Origin: Bdellovibrionaceae bacterium UBA1609
GTDB lineage: Bacteria; Bdellovibrionota; Bdellovibrionia; Bdellovibrionales; UBA1609
Assembly: GCA_002321895.1 (NCBI GenBank)
Contig: DCMZ01000005.1
Coordinates: forward strand, 1 to 64,000
DNA length: 64,000 bases
Direction of reading: 5' to 3'
The number at the start of each line of letters is the position of its first letter. The stretch's first letter is position 1. This document shows positions 1 through 8,456 of the stretch, in pieces. A program made the position numbers and the translations under genes. The notes beneath the pieces were generated by a model. The model was not told where the DNA came from and searched no databases. It saw nothing but the letters and a program-made list of their open reading frames with translations.

Positions 1-77
1 TGGTCGGACCGACTGGATTTGAACCAGCGACCTCCACCACCCCAAGGTGGCGCTCTACCGGGCTGAGCCACGGTCCG
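1..77 (-). tRNA. tRNA-Pro (anticodon GGG)
   Basis: The reverse complement folds into a full cloverleaf. The acceptor stem is CGGACCG paired with CGGTCCG, followed by discriminator A and an encoded CCA (positions 1-3). The D stem is GCTC/GAGC, the anticodon stem CCACC/GGTGG with loop TTGGGGT, and the T arm GCTGG-TTCAAAT-CCAGT. The anticodon GGG reads proline codons. The gene is complete, with its 3' end exactly at the window edge. Confidence 0.96.
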
Positions 78-346
78 ACACAAAACAAAACTCTACTAGT
101 ACAAGATCTACTTTTTTAAGTGATTTTGAGCGACCTGTCTACGCTATCTGTGAAAAGGGCTATTTTGTGTCCTATAGTCCACAAAAAAGCAGCAGATCTT
201 TACGGCTTTTCATGGCCTGAAACACGCAGCGTCAAACAGGTTGTTCTACTGATTTTAGTGGAGTTTCAAATGAATCCTCTTTTGTAGGGTTGTCAATGGG
301 CGAGCAATTTCAGAAAATAGCGGTTCACTCATTAGGAGGACTAATT

Positions 347-934
347 ATGAGTAAGATTTTAGTATCGATTTTGGCATTGGGAATATTATCTGGATGTGCC
401 ACACAGTTAGAAAAAAGAAATGAAGTAAAAGACCTAGATACAATGATGGATAAAAAAGAAAACATCAAAGGTGATGAGAGCGTCGGTATCAAGGACAATA
501 AATTTCGAATTCAAAAGAAAGTATTGCTCGCAGAAGAGTTGAGACGTTTAGAGAATGTCACTTATGGTATTGAGTATGAAGTCTATGGAAACCGAGAGTA
601 CGGAACTAAAGGACTTTACGGAGCCTACAGAGACTGTAAGACCGAAGAAAATAGTGTGGCCTTAGGTGGCGATGGAACGATGAGTCCTATTGAAGCGCCG
701 GCTCCAGTCATCAACGAAGAGTCCAAGTTGGATTTTGGCTTGGATGAAAAAGGAGATATGGTGGGCGTATCTGAGGAATACTTATCTGAGCGTATTGATC
801 GCTTTCAAAAGTATCGCAAAATTCTTAAGAAAAGACGTTCAGAATACGAGACTAAATTGGGAATTTGTGAAAACAATATTAAAAACGCCAAGATCAAAAT
901 GAAGAATAAGAGTGCGAAAGCCTCTGATAATTAA
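347..934 (+). CDS. small lipoprotein of unknown function
   Basis: A 195-residue exported protein. An upstream in-frame ATG exists, but the start at 347 has a strong AGGAGG about 7 bases before it and opens directly into a lipoprotein signal (MSKILVSILALGILSGC, lipobox LSGC, Cys17). The mature part is highly charged. It has a Glu/Lys-rich start, a central Gly/Tyr region and a Lys-rich helical C-terminus that may form a coiled coil. I recognise no domain. It stands alone between the tRNA and the CPBP gene and is closed by an intrinsic terminator. Probably a periplasm-facing or surface lipoprotein; function unknown. Confidence 0.75.
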   Translation: MSKILVSILALGILSGCATQLEKRNEVKDLDTMMDKKENIKGDESVGIKDNKFRIQKKVLLAEELRRLENVTYGIEYEVYGNREYGTKGLYGAYRDCKTEENSVALGGDGTMSPIEAPAPVINEESKLDFGLDEKGDMVGVSEEYLSERIDRFQKYRKILKKRRSEYETKLGICENNIKNAKIKMKNKSAKASDN

Positions 935-956
935 AAAACATTCACAATCACCTATA

Positions 957-986
957 AAAGGCCAGCCTCGAGCTGGCTTTTTTTTG
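957..986 (+). terminator. intrinsic terminator of the lipoprotein gene
   Basis: Stem GCCAGC (961-966) / GCTGGC (972-977) with loop CTCGA, followed directly by eight T. It lies 23 bases after the stop of the lipoprotein gene. Confidence 0.85.
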
Positions 987-1028
987 GGGTTTTAGTTAGG
1001 CTAAAGCCATATACAGGGATTATCGGTA

Positions 1029-1664
1029 ATGAGTGATTGGCGTGTACTAGCAAATCGATGGCAAAAAAACCAAATCTTACTGGGCGCGCTTTTGCTGACT
1101 TTTTGTATTGTGAAATTATTTTTGCATTCAAAATTCGATAATACCTATTGGGACCTTACTACCGATGTTTTAGCCGCCATGTCGGGTCTTTTCCTTTTTT
1201 GGGATAAGCTGCTTTTTCGTTGGCACTGGAAACATATAGGATGGGTTTCCATTGTGTTTTGTTTTTTGTCCGGTTTGAGTTTCTATTATGTAAGTGAAAT
1301 GGCATTTACTTGGATACCATTTGACTATGGAACTCTAGAAAGTCGAGTGATCCTCTTAGGGGTGCATCCGATCATTGAGGAGTTGGCTTACCGTTTTGCA
1401 ATATTTTGGGCGGTTTACCAGATTTTGAAGAACAATGCTATAGCGGTGGTGTTTAGTGCTGTTTTATTTGGTCTGGCTTCCAGTTGGGAGAGTATTTATG
1501 TTCCCAGCTCATTGCAAGGTTTCTTATACTTTAAAGGCATAACACTATCTATAATGAGTTGTTGGTGGGGCTTTCGCTATGTAAAAACCGAAAGCCTGAT
1601 CGTTCCCATTGGGCTACATTTCTTTTTTAAATTGGGCTTTTTCGCCGCCATACTTCTTAAATAA
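1029..1664 (+). CDS. CPBP-family (CAAX protease-like) membrane protein, motif 2 degenerate
   Basis: A 211-residue polytopic membrane protein with about six hydrophobic segments. It carries the first signature of the CPBP/Abi glutamic-type intramembrane protease family, EELAYR (Glu117, Glu118, Arg122), and a third-motif histidine in GLHFFFK (His197). The family's second motif is usually F-x-x-x-H; here it reads FGLASS, so Ser151 stands where the histidine is expected. The protein may therefore be a non-catalytic relative or have changed activity. It is a single gene between the upstream terminator and convergent doxX. The family match is fairly secure, the substrate unknown. Confidence 0.75.
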   Translation: MSDWRVLANRWQKNQILLGALLLTFCIVKLFLHSKFDNTYWDLTTDVLAAMSGLFLFWDKLLFRWHWKHIGWVSIVFCFLSGLSFYYVSEMAFTWIPFDYGTLESRVILLGVHPIIEELAYRFAIFWAVYQILKNNAIAVVFSAVLFGLASSWESIYVPSSLQGFLYFKGITLSIMSCWWGFRYVKTESLIVPIGLHFFFKLGFFAAILLK

Positions 1665-1695
1665 GTCATTAATATAGACGACATCATGGATAGAG

Positions 1696-2076
1696 TTATC
1701 TCCGGTCCATTGAAAAGGCACCCGGTCCCGTAAAAAACAAAGTGGTGAATGCTGTTAAATAGAGGAGTCCCATTTCCATTTTTTTGAACGGATCATTACC
1801 ATGAATTATAAAAACAGCCACAAGCATGGTGATAATCAATGGAACAACAAAATACTTTGTCTTAAATCCCACTACGATCAGAGCAGCACAAAAAACTTCA
1901 GCAAATACAGCTAAGGCCAATGCCACTTCGGATCCCAAACCAATGGGGTCGGGAAATACAGCCATTTTTTCCGTAAAGCCAGCGAGCTTGGGCCAACCAT
2001 GGGCAAAGAGCATGGAGAGACCAAAAGTCAGTCGTAAAATCAGTAGGCCTACATCGGGATAGTTTTTCTGTAACAT
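1696..2076 (-). CDS. DoxX family membrane protein
   Basis: A 126-residue protein with four hydrophobic segments in the DoxX pattern: an N-terminal GLLILRLTFGLSMLFAHGWPKL, then the AxFAEVFCAALIVVGF helix and a C-terminal LYLTAFTTLFFTGPGAFS helix. The His-Gly-x-x-Lys stretch after helix 1 is typical. DoxX proteins are small inner-membrane proteins linked in other bacteria to quinone or thiol redox chemistry, but the role here is not shown. The start has AAGGAAA eight bases upstream. It is monocistronic and convergent with the CPBP gene. Confidence 0.87.
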   Translation of the reverse strand: MLQKNYPDVGLLILRLTFGLSMLFAHGWPKLAGFTEKMAVFPDPIGLGSEVALALAVFAEVFCAALIVVGFKTKYFVVPLIITMLVAVFIIHGNDPFKKMEMGLLYLTAFTTLFFTGPGAFSMDRR

Positions 2077-2164
2077 AAAATTTCCTTGATGGTGTTTTGA
2101 AGGCTAGAATGACAAGGAAAGCTCTGTTCGGCAATGGAAACCCGTCCGGCTATCAAGAAGATTT

Positions 2165-2203
2165 CAAAAAAAAAGCAGCTTCGATCAGAAGCTGCTTTTT
2201 TAA
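2165..2203 (-). terminator. intrinsic terminator of the PLD-like gene
   Basis: The arms AAAAGCAGCTT (2171-2181) and AAGCTGCTTTT (2189-2199) form an 11-bp stem with loop CGATCAG. A/T runs flank both sides, so it could work in both directions. It lies just past the stop of the minus-strand PLD-like gene. Confidence 0.85.
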
Positions 2204-2222
2204 AGCTTAAATTGTTTGCTAC

Positions 2223-3785
2223 CTACTGAATCAATGTGTTGTCCCCATTGGGTTTAATATTTCTTTCAGGCATTTCGGCGTGAGTGGAGCTAATCTCCCA
2301 AAGATAATCGTACTGCTCAGCAAAGGCCGTACGAACACTTGTGATAGTGATGTAATAGAAGTTTTCATAGTTCTTGCTAAAAGCCGCCTTAGTGAAGTTC
2401 CCAGCACCACAAAACACGCTTTTAACCGTGCCCCAGCGGTTTCTCTCTAAAATAAACTTATTGTGATGAAGTAATCGACTCCAATGATTGGTCTGAACAA
2501 ATTGAACTTTAGCTCTATTGTAAGATCGGTTGTTTCTTCGGTATTCGCCCGCCTCAAGAAGCTTTTTAACATTGTTGTATTCCCTTGCGTTGTTTGGGAA
2601 ACGATGGCGTTGACGGTCAGAACGGTATTCAAATTTGGCCCAATACATGTCATCGTCGGCAATGAGTCGAAATTTTAAACCATCGTCTTCAATACGATCT
2701 TCCAATAGATTAATGATGCCTGAATGGGAGAAACGGTGAGCTGCCATATCGATTTTGCTGGCTCGGTTAATCATCGCTTTGACCTGCTCAAATGCGGCAT
2801 CTCCCTCACCAGGGACAAAGAAGGTTTTAATGTCGCTTTCTTCATCATAGGAAATGTCTCTTCGGCAGGACTTTATGTATCTCACGAAATCATTTTTAGT
2901 TAAACCGTGATCAATCATCCCATTCATCAAACACATATGAGCCTGAGCGAAATACGTCTTTGGAGAGAGTGTGACAAAGTGCCAGTTTTCATGATGTAAA
3001 ATGGCCCCTGATGACATGTTTCCAGAGCTAAATACTAAGGTGATTTTTTCAGGATCGTTGGGGTTTACAATGATCAATTTGTTATGTGCATAACCCAAAG
3101 TGGAGCGATCATGGCCTCGTAAATAGAGAGTGGGTGAGTTGGCTTCGGTTTGTGATTCAGCTTGAAGTATCTGCAGAGGCCGGTTCACTTTATAGTTATT
3201 TACCCAACGCGGACTGTTTGGGTTTTCTGCGTTAAAGTTTTCGTTTCGTTTCTTAAAAACATAGTTAAAAAACTGCTGGTCTTCTAAGTCAGAGGCCTTG
3301 AGTGCTGTGCGACTACGTTCCATAAATTGAGCGGGAATAAAATGCTCAGGATGAATGCCACTGCCAAATGCAGGGTGGTCGAACATCAAAGTCACTTTGA
3401 GGTCTCTAGATTCAATATTTTCGACTAGAGCATCCGTAACGGCCCCATTTGAAAAACTAAGATAGGTAAGGAAGATTTCTTTAGTAGTAGGATCGTTAAT
3501 GATCTTAACCAGTCGATTTTGAGGACTCGACTCCCTAGCTCCAGAAGCGTCTGCGCTGGATTTGGAACACCATGCACCAACAGGTTTTTTTGTTAGCAGC
3601 TCACCCTCTTCGGATTTGATTTCCACTTCATACTCAAAACCATCACAGACAGGGTTGGTAAAAAGAACATCGTAGTTAAATACTCCAGGAGTTCCCCGGT
3701 CACTGGCTTGTTCGAGTGTGATGGACCACACATTGGAAATAAATAGCGATTGAATGGTGAAGAATACAAGTAATCTTGATTTCAT
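2223..3785 (-). CDS. secreted phospholipase D-like (HKD superfamily) protein
   Basis: A 520-residue exported protein. The reading frame is open 18 codons further upstream, but the start at 3785 has AGAGGGA before it and begins a clear signal peptide (MKSRLLVFFTIQSLFISNVWS). Two HKD-type halves are visible: HNKLIIVN followed by SSGNMS (His near residue 234), and HNKFILER followed by GAGNFT (His near 441). In both, the usual Asp of HxKx4D is replaced (by Asn and by Arg), while His, Lys and the G-x-N stretch are kept. The superfamily covers phosphodiesterases acting on lipids or nucleic acids, so the substrate cannot be told. It probably acts in the periplasm or outside. Single gene with its own terminator. 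Confidence 0.8.
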   Translation of the reverse strand: MKSRLLVFFTIQSLFISNVWSITLEQASDRGTPGVFNYDVLFTNPVCDGFEYEVEIKSEEGELLTKKPVGAWCSKSSADASGARESSPQNRLVKIINDPTTKEIFLTYLSFSNGAVTDALVENIESRDLKVTLMFDHPAFGSGIHPEHFIPAQFMERSRTALKASDLEDQQFFNYVFKKRNENFNAENPNSPRWVNNYKVNRPLQILQAESQTEANSPTLYLRGHDRSTLGYAHNKLIIVNPNDPEKITLVFSSGNMSSGAILHHENWHFVTLSPKTYFAQAHMCLMNGMIDHGLTKNDFVRYIKSCRRDISYDEESDIKTFFVPGEGDAAFEQVKAMINRASKIDMAAHRFSHSGIINLLEDRIEDDGLKFRLIADDDMYWAKFEYRSDRQRHRFPNNAREYNNVKKLLEAGEYRRNNRSYNRAKVQFVQTNHWSRLLHHNKFILERNRWGTVKSVFCGAGNFTKAAFSKNYENFYYITITSVRTAFAEQYDYLWEISSTHAEMPERNIKPNGDNTLIQ

Positions 3786-4357
3786 GGGTTCCCTCTGGTT
3801 CTGGTTTCCTCTTAGTTTCCAGCTGACGCTATAGCACAATAAAATGGCAGTGGCTCAGATCTTTTTTATTTCTAATTGAACTTGAAAAAATATCAGGAGA
3901 ACACGTCAAATAGGTCTGTAAGGTCGCAAAAATTACGCATTTGCATGGGGCTTTTGTCTAGATTTTGTAAAAACGGGTGGGTCTCAACTGTATCTAAACT
4001 GTAGTCATAAACTCAAAATTTCTCGATTTTGAGACAAAAAAGTTCGACACTGCTGCGGCCACATTCGCTTTGATTTGTCTAAAATGTCGATGAATGAGTC
4101 GTTTAAATGTTCCAACTTTGGACGGCCATAACGTCGTCTCATTTTGGTGTATCAAAATGAGATGGTTATGTAGCAAACCTATGAGATTACGCGACTTTAC
4201 TAACATAACTTCAACATTAAAACGTCGAAAAAGTGGTCGGTTTGATGAGCCTGATCAGGTCCTACACGGTGTACTCAAAATAAATTGGACTTTAGTTGGT
4301 ATCAGTCCTGCACGATAAGTACTTGGGAACAGTTGGTATGTCTCAAAGGGGGGACTC
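3786..4357. other. 572-base intergenic region with two inverted repeats
   Basis: No supportable gene. It lies between two divergent genes and should hold promoters for both. Two perfect inverted repeats stand out: CTCAAAAT (4012-4019) / ATTTTGAG (4026-4033), and TCTCATTTT (4137-4145) / AAAATGAGA (4154-4162). Neither is followed by a T run, so they are not obvious terminators. They may be operators or RNA hairpins in the leader of the haem-protein cluster. No convincing -35/-10 pair was found. Confidence 0.5.
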
Positions 4358-5941
4358 GTGCAGCAACTTCTTAATACAAGACAGAACACGAATTTAATGG
4401 CGTTGGTGATCGTGATCGCAAGCATCTTGTTATCGTCGTTGGTATCACACGCACAGGCCATTTCGGAAAACCGATACTTGGCTAGAAAGATCTATAACCG
4501 TTTAACTGGAACCAATCTTCCGATTGATCATCCAACATTAACGGAAATGGAATCTCATATATTTGAAAACAACTTGTTTGCTGCGGCCGAAGTGGCCACA
4601 CGGGACAAGAACTTTTTTAATATTACAGTGAGAGACTTTGCTTCTCAGATGTCTACTAGAGATGAAACTATTAAAGAAGAGTTTAATGACTTTACGGCAA
4701 CTGTTATGGGTGTTGTTAGAGACAATATCTCAGCAAAAGAATTGCTCGTGGGTAACTTTTATTATGCGGCTCGAGCCAATATTACTTTGGCGAACGTACA
4801 AGAGTTCAATAGACCAATTGAGGACTTTCTAGAGTCTAATAACCATTATAGAACCATTGATAGAATTGTTACGGGTGACAACGGAGCCTACTATTCCTTG
4901 GATGAAAATTTGCCTAATAACAATGGGATCTATAGAAAAGTGTATCCCCATGAAATCTTAGATCGAGTGGATGGACAGATGGCTATGGGAATGGCTAACA
5001 ATGCTAATCGTGGAACAGTGGAAGCGCATCCTAACCCCGCTGGTGTGATTACCTCACGAACCTTTATGGCCGCTCATGCATTTGATGGTACGAACCGTCG
5101 GATCGTCGAGTATATTTTTAGATCTTTCACTTGCTTAGGTATTGAGAATGTCGCGGATAACGAAAACCCGACGGATATGATCGGACGAGATGTGTCTCGA
5201 GAGCCTGGTGGAGAGAATGACGAGTTTAAAAATAGTTGTCAGTCTTGCCACACACAAATGGACTCATTAAGACCAGCATTTGCTCGAGTCAACTATGAGG
5301 GTAACGTCGTTCGATGGGCAAATATTTGGAATGAGCAAGACGATATCGGAGAGTGGGATATTGGTGATGCGGATTCAGATGACTTCTTCGATCCAGAAAC
5401 AGGTGTAATCAATAAGATGGTGCGTTGGTCAGATGCGGCTCGTCTTATGGATGGCTCTGGTGACCCTATCGGTTTAAATGATGGTGGTGGTAACCAACGC
5501 AGTGATGAAGAACGATCTGATCCTTTAGATGCAGATAACTTGCGCGCTCTACCAGGGCTTGATTTAAGAATTGCTGGTGGTGAGGGCGGTTCGGCTCCTG
5601 AAGATAATGCACCCATTCCTTTTAAATTGCGTTCAAATAACAATGCCAATGCGTCCACTTTTGGGTGGAGATATCCCGCTTCTCAAGGGGGAAAAACAGT
5701 TCCTGCAGGCCTAGAGCTTGAAGGTACTCGCATTCGACACCTTGGCCAATGGATCGCTGACTCAAAGCAGTTTAGCCGATGTATGGTTAAGAGAGTTTTT
5801 AGACAAGTTTGTAACCGTGAACCTACCTCCGATGAAACCGATCTTATGAAAGATCTCACCGATGAATTCGAGGTTCGTGGACACAAATTAAAGGCCCTTT
5901 TTCAAAGGGTTGCAACCAGACCTGAGTGTTTAGGAGAATAA
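4358..5941 (+). CDS. secreted c-type haem protein, DUF1588/DUF1585-like
   Basis: A 527-residue exported protein. The GTG start follows AAAGGGGGG five bases upstream; an ATG 13 codons later has no ribosome binding site. The signal peptide has core ALVIVIASILLSSLV and cleaves near HAQA. Residues 225-330 resemble DUF1588: a G-V-I-T-S-R-x-F-M block, then one haem site CQSCH (294-298) followed by TQMDSLRPAF. The last 80 residues (LGQWIADSKQFSRCMVKRVFRQ onward, split here only for naming) match the DUF1585 pattern. These domains are typical of planctomycete cytochrome-like proteins that occur with DUF1501 partners, as here. It leads the six-gene cluster, and its 3' end holds the ribosome binding site of the next gene. 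Electron-transfer role inferred. Confidence 0.78.
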   Translation: MQQLLNTRQNTNLMALVIVIASILLSSLVSHAQAISENRYLARKIYNRLTGTNLPIDHPTLTEMESHIFENNLFAAAEVATRDKNFFNITVRDFASQMSTRDETIKEEFNDFTATVMGVVRDNISAKELLVGNFYYAARANITLANVQEFNRPIEDFLESNNHYRTIDRIVTGDNGAYYSLDENLPNNNGIYRKVYPHEILDRVDGQMAMGMANNANRGTVEAHPNPAGVITSRTFMAAHAFDGTNRRIVEYIFRSFTCLGIENVADNENPTDMIGRDVSREPGGENDEFKNSCQSCHTQMDSLRPAFARVNYEGNVVRWANIWNEQDDIGEWDIGDADSDDFFDPETGVINKMVRWSDAARLMDGSGDPIGLNDGGGNQRSDEERSDPLDADNLRALPGLDLRIAGGEGGSAPEDNAPIPFKLRSNNNANASTFGWRYPASQGGKTVPAGLELEGTRIRHLGQWIADSKQFSRCMVKRVFRQVCNREPTSDETDLMKDLTDEFEVRGHKLKALFQRVATRPECLGE

Positions 5942-5942
5942 A

Positions 5943-6572
5943 ATGAAAAGACATCAAATAAAAATACTATTTGGTATCAGTGTAGCATGGGTGATTGCAG
6001 TAGCTGGAAACGGTTGTGGCGCAAGCTTCGGTACCAACGAATTAGAAGGGCAAGTGCCATTAGGAGATGATCTGGTTGTAACGGAAGCGACAACATCTCA
6101 TGGAATACGAACCATCAATCAGATTCTTCCAAACATGTTAGCGGTGACTCAGTATAAGTCTTCCGTCGAAGATGTGCAGGTTCGATTTGATGAGCATAAA
6201 AACAATCTGTCAGTGACTGGAGCTCCGGATTCATTAACCGCTCCTATGATGCTGGCTATTGGTAATATCGCTTATGAAGTTTGTGATCAGTTGATCATTC
6301 GACAAGAGCAGCCATCTGATCCGGCAGAAAGACGTTACTTTAGTAACGTAGATTTTAACAGTGGAATTGATCAAGAGGCGGATGAAATGCCTTGGATCAA
6401 CCAAATGGCTCGAGACTTTTTTGGTCGAGAGGTAAGAGAGTCTGAAGTGGATTTAATTTTGTCTGCAGCGCGAAGTGCTTTTCCTAGTGGGAATGCAGCG
6501 CAAATGAAGATGAAAGTAAATTTTGTATGTGGAGCGATGTTGGGTTCTTTAGAGTCTAACATTATTAGGTAG
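5943..6572 (+). CDS. lipoprotein in the haem-protein cluster, function unknown
   Basis: A 209-residue protein starting one base after the preceding stop; its TAGGAG lies inside the previous gene's last codons, indicating co-translation. The N-terminus is a signal with a late Cys (VIAVAGNGCGAS), fitting a lipoprotein signal with lipobox GNGC. The mature part has no CXXCH. It includes a helical-looking region with FFGREVRESEVDLILSAAR near residues 158-176, similar in flavour to the DUF1585 tail of the first gene (terms such as R-E-x-x-x-x-E). It may be an accessory or anchoring subunit. I do not recognise a named domain. Confidence 0.7.
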   Translation: MKRHQIKILFGISVAWVIAVAGNGCGASFGTNELEGQVPLGDDLVVTEATTSHGIRTINQILPNMLAVTQYKSSVEDVQVRFDEHKNNLSVTGAPDSLTAPMMLAIGNIAYEVCDQLIIRQEQPSDPAERRYFSNVDFNSGIDQEADEMPWINQMARDFFGREVRESEVDLILSAARSAFPSGNAAQMKMKVNFVCGAMLGSLESNIIR

Positions 6573-6582
6573 GGGTGACGTC

Positions 6583-8418
6583 ATGAAATCATTTAAGCAA
6601 AATCTATTAAAATCAATGAATATCCGTCAGGATGAGTTAACAGAAAAAGATCAGAAGGATTTACAGAAGTTCCTTCAGGATCAAGAAGATAGAATGATTA
6701 AGCAGTATTGCGAATCCACTGGTCACCGTGTGCCGGTCACTCGTCGCGAGTTTTTGGGATCTGGTTTGATTGCGTCCTCAGCTTATGTGATGGCGCCAAC
6801 CATGGCTCAAATGTTGATGACGGCTGAAGCGCATGCTCAAGCTAGTTGTGGAAGTAGTGATTCAGCTTCTTATGATGACTCTTTGACTCCAATGATTACT
6901 CTTTCATTAAATGGTGGAGCCTGTTTAAACGCCCACCATATTCCATTAGATGAAGGCGGTCAGTTTTTAAGTAGTTATACGTCTATGGGTAGAGGTGCGG
7001 GTCCAAGTAATCCGTCATTTAGAACTGTTAATGTTCTTGGTGGAGCGCCCTACTTTTGGAACAGTACCTTTCTAAGAGGAATGTATGATGGTGCTAGTGG
7101 TAACCAAAATGGGGATATCACCACTAACCTCATCCAGACAGCCATTGATAATAATGCAGCGGCTGATCCGACTCCTGGTGCTATTCCTGGCAGTTTAACT
7201 GGACAGGATTTGATAGACTTTAACAATCTAGATGCTGCTGGTCAGGCTGCTTATATTGCCGCTAGAGATGAAAATGGTGACGGAGATCCAGATAACGATG
7301 CCAACACTAAAAGTGCAGAAGTTATTGCTGAAGAGGAATTGACTCTTACAGAATCGCTAGTGAACTCTCATCCAGCTCTAGGTCGTACAGCATCAGTTGC
7401 TGTATGTACTCGATCTTTGGCTGATAACAGCGGAAATAAATTTATTTTCTCTTCTTGGTTAGAGGGCGCAGGTTACAATGATAATCGTAAGGTTCCTTTC
7501 TTAGGAGATAGAGATAGTATGACTGGCGTGGACCATGATTTTGCAGGGTCTCAACCTTCTGCACCTCTCGTAGTTAACGGATTGTCAACCATCGCTGCGG
7601 CCATGGGTGCAGCGACCAATGCAATGGCGACTTTAACTAAAGATCAGAGAGTGAGTTTATTTTCACTTATAGAAAATCTATCTAATGATCAGGCTCGAAA
7701 CTTAACTCGCGCACCAGCGGCTCAGGTTTTGGGTGAGTTGGCAGAATGTGCGACGGCGAAAAACGTGGAAGCTGTTCAAGCACCAAACCCGTCTGCGACA
7801 CTTGTTTCAGGTTCCGGCGATGTGGCTGATGTTTCGAATCCAGATACTACAGATATTTGGGGTGCAGCAGATGATACTGACGGCGCGATGGTGATGTCGG
7901 TATTGCGCGGATATTCAGGCGCTTGCCTGGTTGAGATGGGTGGTTATGATTACCACGGTAACCCTCGTGCAACGACGGATCAGAGAGACTATAATGCTGG
8001 CCGATTTGTGGGACAGTGTTTGGAATCGGCTCGTCGTATGAATCGTAAGGTAATGATTCAAGTGATTTCTGATGGAGCTTGTTCTTCAGGTGTGACGGAT
8101 GATCCAGAAGCTGCCGATTGGGCAACGGATAGTTCTAACCGTGCGATGACTTTAATGTTTGTTTTCGATCCAAGTGGTGATGATGGTAATGGAAACCCAA
8201 TGCCTCCAGCCGTGTCGTCCACTCAGTTGGGTAACTATACAAGTGGCCAGGTGGCTAACGGTGGTAACCTGATTGGTGGTAACGTAGAGACAGCCGCTGC
8301 AGCTATTTTCTCAAATTTACTAGCTATGAATGGATCTACAGCCAGTGAGGCAAGTAATATTGTAGAGATTGTTTCTGCGGGCGATCTTGCTAGCTATACG
8401 GTAGTTCCGAATAGCTAA
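6583..8418 (+). CDS. twin-arginine exported DUF1501-like protein
   Basis: A 611-residue protein with AGGGG seven bases before ATG. A 50-residue hydrophilic N-terminus precedes a Tat motif TRREFLGSG (Arg54-Arg55), a hydrophobic core and a likely cleavage after AEAHA near 85. Tat export implies folding before transport. The LVEMGGYDYHGNP region and the following long helix match the DUF1501 pattern (Gly-Gly-x-Asp-x-His-Gly-Asn), whose members are usually encoded beside DUF1588/1585 cytochromes. The family's enzymatic role is not established. Residues 195-239 are a module shared with the 9303 gene. No haem motif. Probably the large partner of the surrounding haem lipoproteins. Confidence 0.78.
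   Translation: MKSFKQNLLKSMNIRQDELTEKDQKDLQKFLQDQEDRMIKQYCESTGHRVPVTRREFLGSGLIASSAYVMAPTMAQMLMTAEAHAQASCGSSDSASYDDSLTPMITLSLNGGACLNAHHIPLDEGGQFLSSYTSMGRGAGPSNPSFRTVNVLGGAPYFWNSTFLRGMYDGASGNQNGDITTNLIQTAIDNNAAADPTPGAIPGSLTGQDLIDFNNLDAAGQAAYIAARDENGDGDPDNDANTKSAEVIAEEELTLTESLVNSHPALGRTASVAVCTRSLADNSGNKFIFSSWLEGAGYNDNRKVPFLGDRDSMTGVDHDFAGSQPSAPLVVNGLSTIAAAMGAATNAMATLTKDQRVSLFSLIENLSNDQARNLTRAPAAQVLGELAECATAKNVEAVQAPNPSATLVSGSGDVADVSNPDTTDIWGAADDTDGAMVMSVLRGYSGACLVEMGGYDYHGNPRATTDQRDYNAGRFVGQCLESARRMNRKVMIQVISDGACSSGVTDDPEAADWATDSSNRAMTLMFVFDPSGDDGNGNPMPPAVSSTQLGNYTSGQVANGGNLIGGNVETAAAAIFSNLLAMNGSTASEASNIVEIVSAGDLASYTVVPNS
7165..7299 (+). repeat. copy 1 of a 45-residue Asp-rich module shared by two proteins
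   Basis: Encodes residues 195-239 of the DUF1501-like protein. It begins DPTPGAIPGSLTGQ and ends RDENGDGDPDND. It matches residues 372-416 of the protein encoded from 9303 at 36 of 45 positions, although the two proteins are otherwise dissimilar. The DxNxDGDxD end looks like a calcium-binding loop of the EF-hand/thrombospondin-3 type. That reading is inferred. Confidence 0.85.
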
Positions 8419-8456
8419 ACGTAACAGTTTAGGTTTTTTATAAGTTGAGGGGAAAA

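Noticed and set aside
4094..4318. 74-codon frame in the intergenic region before the haem cluster
   Set aside because: No ribosome binding site, no recognisable protein features, and it overlaps an inverted repeat likely to be regulatory.
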